From: Microbacterium azadirachtae
Lineage (GTDB): Bacteria > Actinomycetota > Actinomycetes > Actinomycetales > Microbacteriaceae
DNA length: 64,000 bases
Direction of reading: 5' to 3'
Assembly: GCF_000956505.1 (NCBI RefSeq)
Contig: NZ_JYIX01000039.1
Span: forward strand, 248,001 to 312,000
The translations under genes and the position numbers were made by a program. Positions 58,963 to 64,000 of this stretch are shown piece by piece. The notes below the pieces were generated by a model that worked only from the letters and a program-made list of their open reading frames with translations, was not told the origin of the DNA and did not search any database. Position 1 is the first letter of the stretch. Every line of letters starts with the position of its first letter.

Positions 58963-60297
58963 TCAGGCGGCCGCAGCCTCGGCGGGATCGGCCTGACGGG
59001 TGGGGACGGCGCCGACGCCGCGGACGAGGCCCAGCTTGCCCGCCGCGATGTACAGGACCATCGACAGGAACAGGCTGATGAGGGACGGGATCCCCCAGGT
59101 CACGAAGTAGCCGACGAGCGAGGAGACCAGCCAGACCACGATCGTGGCCGGCACGATGCGCGGCGCGGAGGCGGGCAGCACGCCCTCCTCGCGGCTGGCG
59201 TCGAGCTCGCCGCGCCAGCGGCGGACGATGAAGTACTCGGCGACCATGATTCCCGCGATCGGCGGGAACGCCACGCTCAGCACGATGAGGAACTGGGTGA
59301 ACTGCCCGAGGATCCCTGCCGCCGCGAGGACGGATCCGACGATGCCGAGGACGATCGTCGTCGTCACCCGGTGCAGGTTCTTGCCGAAGGTCGTGGAGAC
59401 GAAGTTCACGAGGCCCAGGGCCGAGGAGTAGAGGTTCCAGTCGTTGATCTTGAGCGTTCCGGTGATGACGATGATGAGGCCGACCAGCCCCACCGAGCTC
59501 GTGACGATCGCGACGATGTCGCCCGACCGCGCGGCGTGGGCGAGCAGCACGCCGGCGAGGCCGATGACGAACTCGCCGAGGGTCACGCCCACGACGGTCT
59601 GCTTGATCACGTCGGCGCGGGAGCGGTTGAAGCGCGTCATGTCGCCCGTGATGATGGCGCCCACGATGAGGCCGCCCGCGACGATGCCGGTACCGGCCCA
59701 GACGCTGATGTGCGGACCCGGAGCCGGGCTCGTCAGCAGCGTGCCGAGGTCGTGGCGGCTGAGCTCCGAGATCACGGACCAGCCCACGAGCACGAGGAAC
59801 AGGGGCACGGTGATGTTCGCGAGCCACTGCATGCCGAGGAAGCCGAAGGCGACGATGGCCGTGACGGCGAGGCCGAACAGCAGGCTCCACAGCCAGGTCG
59901 GCAGCACGCCGGGCATGAGGGCGTCGAGCGACTGCGCGGAGATCGCGGACTGGATGCCGAACCAGCCGATGAGGCTGATGCCGATCGCGAGCCCCACGAG
60001 CGCGGCGCCGATCTCGCCGAAGCCGGTCCAGCGGGCGAGGAGCGCCGTGTTCAGGCCCTCGCGCTGTCCGATGAAGCCGACGATGCACATGATGACCTCG
60101 AGGATGACGGATCCGAGCAGGAACGCGAGGGCGGCGTCGCCGAAGGTCATCCCGTAGCCGAGAGTGGCGCCGAGCAGGAACTGCGACAGTGCGGAGACCT
60201 GGCCGAAGCGCTGCACGGCGATGCCGAACCAGGGCTTTCGTGCTTCGGGAGTCACGCGGGAGAGGGCGAAGTCGTCGTGCGGCGCGATACGGGCCAT
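58963..60297 (-). CDS. NCS1-type cytosine/purine permease
   Basis: A 444-aa permease of CodB type with about 12 helices: FGIAVQRFGQVSALSQFLLG, GATLGYGMTFGDAALAFLLG, GFGEIGAALVGLAIGISLIG, ITGDMTRFNRSRADVIKQTV and GTLKINDWNLYSSALGLVNF. AAGGAACCC precedes the ATG, which was chosen over a longer open frame. It likely imports the cyclic N-compound handled by HyuA and DUF917. Divergent from hutH across 382 bases rich in regulatory-looking repeats. Confidence 0.9.
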   Translation of the reverse strand: MARIAPHDDFALSRVTPEARKPWFGIAVQRFGQVSALSQFLLGATLGYGMTFGDAALAFLLGSVILEVIMCIVGFIGQREGLNTALLARWTGFGEIGAALVGLAIGISLIGWFGIQSAISAQSLDALMPGVLPTWLWSLLFGLAVTAIVAFGFLGMQWLANITVPLFLVLVGWSVISELSRHDLGTLLTSPAPGPHISVWAGTGIVAGGLIVGAIITGDMTRFNRSRADVIKQTVVGVTLGEFVIGLAGVLLAHAARSGDIVAIVTSSVGLVGLIIVITGTLKINDWNLYSSALGLVNFVSTTFGKNLHRVTTTIVLGIVGSVLAAAGILGQFTQFLIVLSVAFPPIAGIMVAEYFIVRRWRGELDASREEGVLPASAPRIVPATIVVWLVSSLVGYFVTWGIPSLISLFLSMVLYIAAGKLGLVRGVGAVPTRQADPAEAAAA

Positions 60298-60469
60298 GGT
60301 GGGTTCCTTCGGGCGGAAGAGGATGGTTCCGCTCACGCTAGTGACGCACCGCCCAGCCCACCATGTGCGATCTGCACTGATCTGGCTATTCGTTCGACAG
60401 TGCGCACATTGGGCCCCGCCTGTGTCCTGGTGGCGCTTGCGGCCGCGGCGCGTGTGACTCCTGCGCCCG

Positions 60470-60540
60470 CCGGGTGCACGGGTTGCTGCCGGGTGCACGG
60501 GTTGCTGCCGGGTGCACGGGTCGTTGACGCCGGGTGCCCG
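60470..60540. repeat. 19-bp tandem repeat with GTGCAC cores
   Basis: CCGGGTGCACGGGTTGCTG occurs exactly at 60470-60488 and 60489-60507. A third copy diverges after CCGGGTGCACGGGT (60508-60521), and a partial fourth is at 60530-60540 (CCGGGTGCCCG). The unit of 19 bases is close to two helical turns, so GTGCAC sites would face the same side. Confidence 0.85.
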
Positions 60541-60608
60541 TGCGCTCGGCAGGATCCGGTGCACTCGAGCTGTGCCCCCGATTCGAGCGATGCGCGGCTC
60601 CGGCCGGT

Positions 60609-60626
60609 TGTCTGGAATACCAGACA
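60609..60626. promoter_or_regulatory. Palindromic operator upstream of hutH
   Basis: TGTCTGGAATACCAGACA has perfect 7-bp arms around AATA. Its TCTGG-ATA-CCAGA form resembles GntR-family operators. It ends 53 bases before the hutH ATG, near the expected -35. Confidence 0.6.
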
Positions 60627-60679
60627 GGACGTCGTCCTGCGCCCTGTCCGAGCGGCGGGTGAGGGTGTGGAATCGTCTC

Positions 60680-62221
60680 ATGCCCCACACTTCCCCCGTC
60701 ACCATCGGTGCGGCGCCGCTGCGCCCCGAGGATGTCGTCGCCGTCGCCCGCCACCACGCCCCCGTCGCGATCGACGCAGGAGCGCTGGACCGCGTCGCGG
60801 CCGCCCGCGGCGTGATCGACGGTCTGGCCGCGGATCCGCACCCGCACTACGGCGTCTCGACCGGCTTCGGCGCCCTCGCCACCACGTTCATCGCGCCCGA
60901 GCGTCGTCGTCAGCTGCAGCAGAGCCTGATCCGCTCGCACGCCGCCGGCACCGGCGCCGAGGTCGAGACCGAGGTCATCCGCGCGCTGCAGCTGCTACGC
61001 CTGCAGACCCTCGCCTCGGGCCACACGGGTGTGCGCCCCCAGGTCGTCGAGACCTACGCCGCGATGCTCAACGCCGGCATCACCCCGATCGTCCGCGAGT
61101 ACGGCTCTCTGGGCTGCTCTGGCGACCTCGCCCCGCTCGCGCACATCGCGCTCGCCAGCATGGGTGAGGGTGACGTGCGCAACGCCGCGGGCGACCTCGT
61201 CCCCGCCGCCGATGCGCTCGCCATGGCGGGCATCGCGCCGCTCGAGCTCGTGGAGAAGGAGGGCCTCGCCCTCATCAACGGCACCGACGGCATGCTCGGC
61301 ATGCTCGTGCTCGCCCTGCACGACCTCGAGGACCTCCTCATCACGGCCGACATCTCCGCTGCGATGTCGATCGAGTCGCAGCTCGGCACCGACGCGGTCT
61401 TCGCCGCCGACCTCATGGCGCTGCGTCCGCAGATCGGCCAAGCCGTCTCCGCCTCGCACCTGCGCGGGTTCCTCGGATCCTCTCCGATGGTCGCGAGCCA
61501 CAAGGGCCCCGACGACGGCCGCGTGCAGGACGCCTACTCGCTGCGCTGCTCGCCGCAGGTGCATGGCGCCGCCCGTGACACCGCCTCGTACGCGACCACG
61601 ATCGCCGAGCGCGAGCTCTCGAGCGTCGTGGACAACCCCGTCGTGACCAGCGACGGCCGCATCGAGTCGAACGGCAACTTCCACGGCGCTCCCGTGGCCG
61701 CCGTGCTGGACTTCCTCGCGATCTCCGTCGCCGACGTCGCCTCGGTCGCCGAGCGCCGCACCGACCGCGCCCTCGACCCCGCCCGCAGCCATGGCCTCCC
61801 GCCGTTCCTCGCGGACGAGGTAGGCGTCGACTCCGGCCTCATGATCGCGCAGTACGCCGCGGCCGGCATCGTCTCCGAGCTCAAGCGCCTCGCGGTGCCC
61901 GCGTCGGTCGACTCCATCCCGTCCTCCGCGATGCAGGAGGATCACGTCTCGATGGGCTGGGCCGCGGCCCGCAAGCTCCGCCGCGCGATCGACGGCCTCG
62001 GCCGCGTCCTCGCGATCGAGATCCTCACCGGCGCCCGCGCACTCGACCTGCGCGCGCCGCTCGAGGCCGGCCCCGCCACCGGCGCGGTCCGCGACCTCGT
62101 CCGCACCGTGGCCGGAGGCCCCGGCCCCGACCGATTCCTCAGCCCTGACATGGAGGCCGTCGCTGCGCTCGTGCAGTCCGGCCGCATCGCTGCGATTGCG
62201 AAGGAGCACGCGAATGACTGA
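60680..62221 (+). CDS. hutH: Histidine ammonia-lyase
   Basis: A 513-aa enzyme converting histidine to urocanate and ammonia. The MIO cofactor triad is Cys146-Ser147-Gly148 (GSLGCSGDLAPLAHIA) in place of the usual Ala-Ser-Gly. YGVSTGFGALATTFI holds the conserved Tyr, and QDAYSLRCSPQVHGAARDT and NPVVTSDGRIESNGNFHG are canonical. Size is standard. ATG 60680 is six bases after TGGAAT and lacks a strong ribosome site, so it may be leaderless. A GTG nine codons or fewer upstream is possible. It overlaps hutU by 8 bases. Confidence 0.94.
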   Translation: MPHTSPVTIGAAPLRPEDVVAVARHHAPVAIDAGALDRVAAARGVIDGLAADPHPHYGVSTGFGALATTFIAPERRRQLQQSLIRSHAAGTGAEVETEVIRALQLLRLQTLASGHTGVRPQVVETYAAMLNAGITPIVREYGSLGCSGDLAPLAHIALASMGEGDVRNAAGDLVPAADALAMAGIAPLELVEKEGLALINGTDGMLGMLVLALHDLEDLLITADISAAMSIESQLGTDAVFAADLMALRPQIGQAVSASHLRGFLGSSPMVASHKGPDDGRVQDAYSLRCSPQVHGAARDTASYATTIAERELSSVVDNPVVTSDGRIESNGNFHGAPVAAVLDFLAISVADVASVAERRTDRALDPARSHGLPPFLADEVGVDSGLMIAQYAAAGIVSELKRLAVPASVDSIPSSAMQEDHVSMGWAAARKLRRAIDGLGRVLAIEILTGARALDLRAPLEAGPATGAVRDLVRTVAGGPGPDRFLSPDMEAVAALVQSGRIAAIAKEHAND

Positions 62222-63899
62222 CACCACCACCACGGGCCCGACCCTGTCGGATCCGACCCGCTCGATCCGTGCGATCCGCGGCAATGAGCGCACCGCGAAG
62301 AGCTGGGGCGCCGAGGCGGCAAAGCGGATGCTCATGAACAACCTCGACCCCGAGGTCGCCGAGCATCCGGAGGACCTCGTCGTCTACGGCGGCACCGGCC
62401 GCGCCGCGCGCAGCTGGGAGGCGTACGACGCGATCGTGCGCACTCTCGACGAGCTCGAGCCCGATGAGACTCTGCTCGTGCAGTCCGGCAAGCCGGTCGG
62501 CGTGTTCCGCACGCACGAGTGGGCGCCGCGCGTGCTCATCGCCAACTCCAACCTCGTCGGCGACTGGGCGACGTGGCCCGAGTTCCGCAAGCTCGAGGCC
62601 GAGGGCCTGATGATGTACGGCCAGATGACGGCCGGATCCTGGATCTACATCGGATCCCAGGGCATCCTGCAGGGCACCTACGAGACGTTCGCGGCGGTCG
62701 CCCGCTCGCTCGGCAAGGACTCCCTCAAGGGCACGCTGTCTCTCACCGGCGGCGCGGGCGGCATGGGCGGTGCGCAGCCGCTCGCCGTCACCCTCAACGA
62801 CGGCGCCTGCCTCATCGTGGACGTCGACGAGTCGCGCCTCGCGCGCCGGGTGGACCACGGCTACCTGGACGTCTACTACACCGACCTCGACGAGGCCATC
62901 GCGCGCGCCGTCGCCGCCAAGGAGGCAGGCGAGGCACTGTCCGTCGGCATCGTCGGCAACGCGGCCGAGGTCTTCCCGGAGCTGTTCCGCCGCGGTGTCC
63001 CGATCGACATCGTGACGGACCAGACCAGCGCGCACGACCCGCTGGCGTACCTGCCGCTCGGCATCTCGGTGGCGGACTGGAAGGCCGAGGCCGAGCGCGA
63101 TCCCGAGGAGTTCACGCGCCGCTCCCGTGAGTCCATGGCTGCGCACGTCGCCGCCATGGTCGCGTTCCAGGACGCGGGCGCCGCGGTGTTCGACTACGGC
63201 AACTCGATCCGCGCCGAGGCGGTCCTGGGAGGCTTCGACCGCGCGTTCGAGTTCCCCGGCTTCGTCCCGGCGTACATCCGCCCGCAGTTCGAAGAGGGCC
63301 GCGGTCCCTTCCGCTGGGCAGCGCTCTCGGGCGACCCCGAGGACATCTACAAGACCGACCGTGCGATCGCGGAGCTCTTCCCGGAGGACGCCGCCCTGCA
63401 CCGCTGGCTGGAGAAGGCCAGTGAGAAGGTCCACTTCGAAGGCCTGCCCGCCCGCATCTGCTGGCTGGGTTACAAGGAGCGCCACCTCGCCGGCCTCAAG
63501 TTCAACGAGATGGTCGCCTCCGGCGAGCTCGCGGCTCCCATCGTGATCGGCCGCGACCACCTCGACTCCGGCTCGGTCGCCAGCCCGTACCGCGAGACCG
63601 AGGCCATGAAGGACGGATCCGACGCGATCGCCGACTGGCCGCTGCTCAACGCGCTGCTGAACACGGCCTCCGGCGCGAGCTGGGTCTCGCTGCACCACGG
63701 CGGCGGCGTCGGCATCGGCCGCTCCATCCACGCCGGTCAGGTGACCGTGGCGGACGGATCCGCGCTGGCCGCCGAGAAGCTCGAGCGCGTGCTCACGAAC
63801 GACCCCGGCACCGGCGTCATGCGTCACGTCGACGCGGGCTACGACCACGCGAAGGACATCGCGCGCGAGCGCGGTCTCAAGGTCCCGATGGGGCTCTGA
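62214..63899 (+). CDS. hutU: Urocanate hydratase
   Basis: A 561-aa NAD-dependent urocanase converting urocanate to imidazolonepropionate. Conserved blocks: VVYGGTGRAARSWEAYDAIV, LVQSGKPVGVFRTHEWAPRV, MYGQMTAGSWIYIGSQGILQ, GGAGGMGGAQPLAVTLNDGA, TDQTSAHDPLAYLPLGIS and WVSLHHGGGVGIGRSIHAGQ. The length matches the family. AAGGAGC lies seven bases before the ATG, which sits inside the hutH end. The remaining hut steps are not in the window. Confidence 0.95.
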   Translation: MTDTTTTGPTLSDPTRSIRAIRGNERTAKSWGAEAAKRMLMNNLDPEVAEHPEDLVVYGGTGRAARSWEAYDAIVRTLDELEPDETLLVQSGKPVGVFRTHEWAPRVLIANSNLVGDWATWPEFRKLEAEGLMMYGQMTAGSWIYIGSQGILQGTYETFAAVARSLGKDSLKGTLSLTGGAGGMGGAQPLAVTLNDGACLIVDVDESRLARRVDHGYLDVYYTDLDEAIARAVAAKEAGEALSVGIVGNAAEVFPELFRRGVPIDIVTDQTSAHDPLAYLPLGISVADWKAEAERDPEEFTRRSRESMAAHVAAMVAFQDAGAAVFDYGNSIRAEAVLGGFDRAFEFPGFVPAYIRPQFEEGRGPFRWAALSGDPEDIYKTDRAIAELFPEDAALHRWLEKASEKVHFEGLPARICWLGYKERHLAGLKFNEMVASGELAAPIVIGRDHLDSGSVASPYRETEAMKDGSDAIADWPLLNALLNTASGASWVSLHHGGGVGIGRSIHAGQVTVADGSALAAEKLERVLTNDPGTGVMRHVDAGYDHAKDIARERGLKVPMGL

Positions 63900-63908
63900 G
63901 CCGGGCTC

Positions 63909-63989
63909 GGACACAGACGGCGTCCCGCTCTGCGCACCTCGTCGGGGGATGGGGGAACGCAGGGCGGGGCGCGACCACCCACCGTGTCC
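63909..63989 (+). terminator. Imperfect hairpin downstream of hutU
   Basis: The outer arms GGACAC (63909-63914) and GTGTCC (63984-63989) enclose CGTCCCGCTCTGCG (63921-63934) and CGCAGGGCGGGGCG (63958-63971), which pair with two mismatches (G-U possible). It may terminate hutHU or act as an mRNA end. Confidence 0.35.
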
Positions 63990-64000
63990 CACTTTTGGCC

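Larger units (their letters stand above)
60298..60679. other. 382-base divergent control region, permease to hutH
   Basis: No gene is credible here. It holds GTGC/GCAC dyads (GTGCGATCTGCAC at 60365-60377, GTGCGCAC at 60400-60407), a 19-bp tandem repeat with GTGCAC in each unit (60470-60540), another GTGCAC at 60559-60564, and a separate palindrome at 60609-60626. It looks like an array of operators controlling both transcription units. Confidence 0.6.

Noticed and set aside
60470..60540. CRISPR-like array
   Set aside because: Units are contiguous 19-mers with no unique spacers and no cas genes nearby; a tandem repeat instead.
60680..62221. hutH as an ergothionase
   Set aside because: Motifs and length fit ordinary histidine ammonia-lyase and it overlaps a canonical hutU; only gene context hints otherwise, so the standard name is kept.
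1..64000. tRNA, rRNA or riboswitch genes
   Set aside because: No cloverleaf with a CCA-compatible acceptor and GTTCRANYC loop, no rRNA core sequence and no recognisable aptamer core were seen on either strand.

Overview
The window looks like chromosomal DNA of a high-GC (about 70%) Gram-positive actinobacterium, most likely Microbacteriaceae and probably Microbacterium or a close relative. The reasons are the DUF222/13E12 HNH protein, the leucine-rich leuA leader peptide, the teichoic-acid-type CDP-glycerol transferase, the many TANNNT-N6-ATG (leaderless) starts and the great excess of GGATCC. I see no rRNA, tRNA, CRISPR array, transposase or phage gene. leuA and ilvD are housekeeping anchors among accessory catabolic islands.

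0-8.7 kb is a sulfatase island: the end of a tandem TetR protein, a sulfatase with C-terminal HEAT-like repeats, a TetR regulator with matching palindromic operators before the sulfatase and before a divergent MFS transporter, and a PadR-sulfatase-MFS operon whose PadR gene is preceded by a 21-bp perfect inverted repeat holding two operators. 8.7-16.9 kb holds a histidine phosphatase, an HNH protein behind an SOS-box promoter, an NTF2-like protein, a coupled glutaminase/MFS pair, an FHA protein and a copper amine oxidase with a Cys/His-rich tail.

16.9-24.4 kb is the least explained block. Four translationally coupled genes (two unknowns, a TPR protein, a CHAT protease) are followed by three small genes that share a recurring module. 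24.5-28.7 kb holds a CDP-glycerol transferase/glycosyltransferase fusion and a GT39-type membrane glycosyltransferase, which has a paralogue at 50-51.5 kb.

28.8-33.1 kb is an amidohydrolase and NCS1 permease pair with a divergent LacI regulator. 33.1-43.1 kb is a peptide-catabolism locus: PepE and IclR diverge from an operon of Dpp-type ABC genes, an M20 peptidase, DUF1177 and AroM. 43.3-49.6 kb holds leuA with its leader peptide and attenuator, a divergent GntR regulator, a lone ABC ATPase, ilvD and an XRE regulator.

50-64 kb combines IclR and PucR regulators, three DUF917 proteins, a HyuA-type hydantoinase and an NCS1 permease with divergent hutH-hutU. Together these suggest uptake and breakdown of hydantoin- or imidazole-type compounds. 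hutU is the last gene; the rest of the hut pathway is not in the window.
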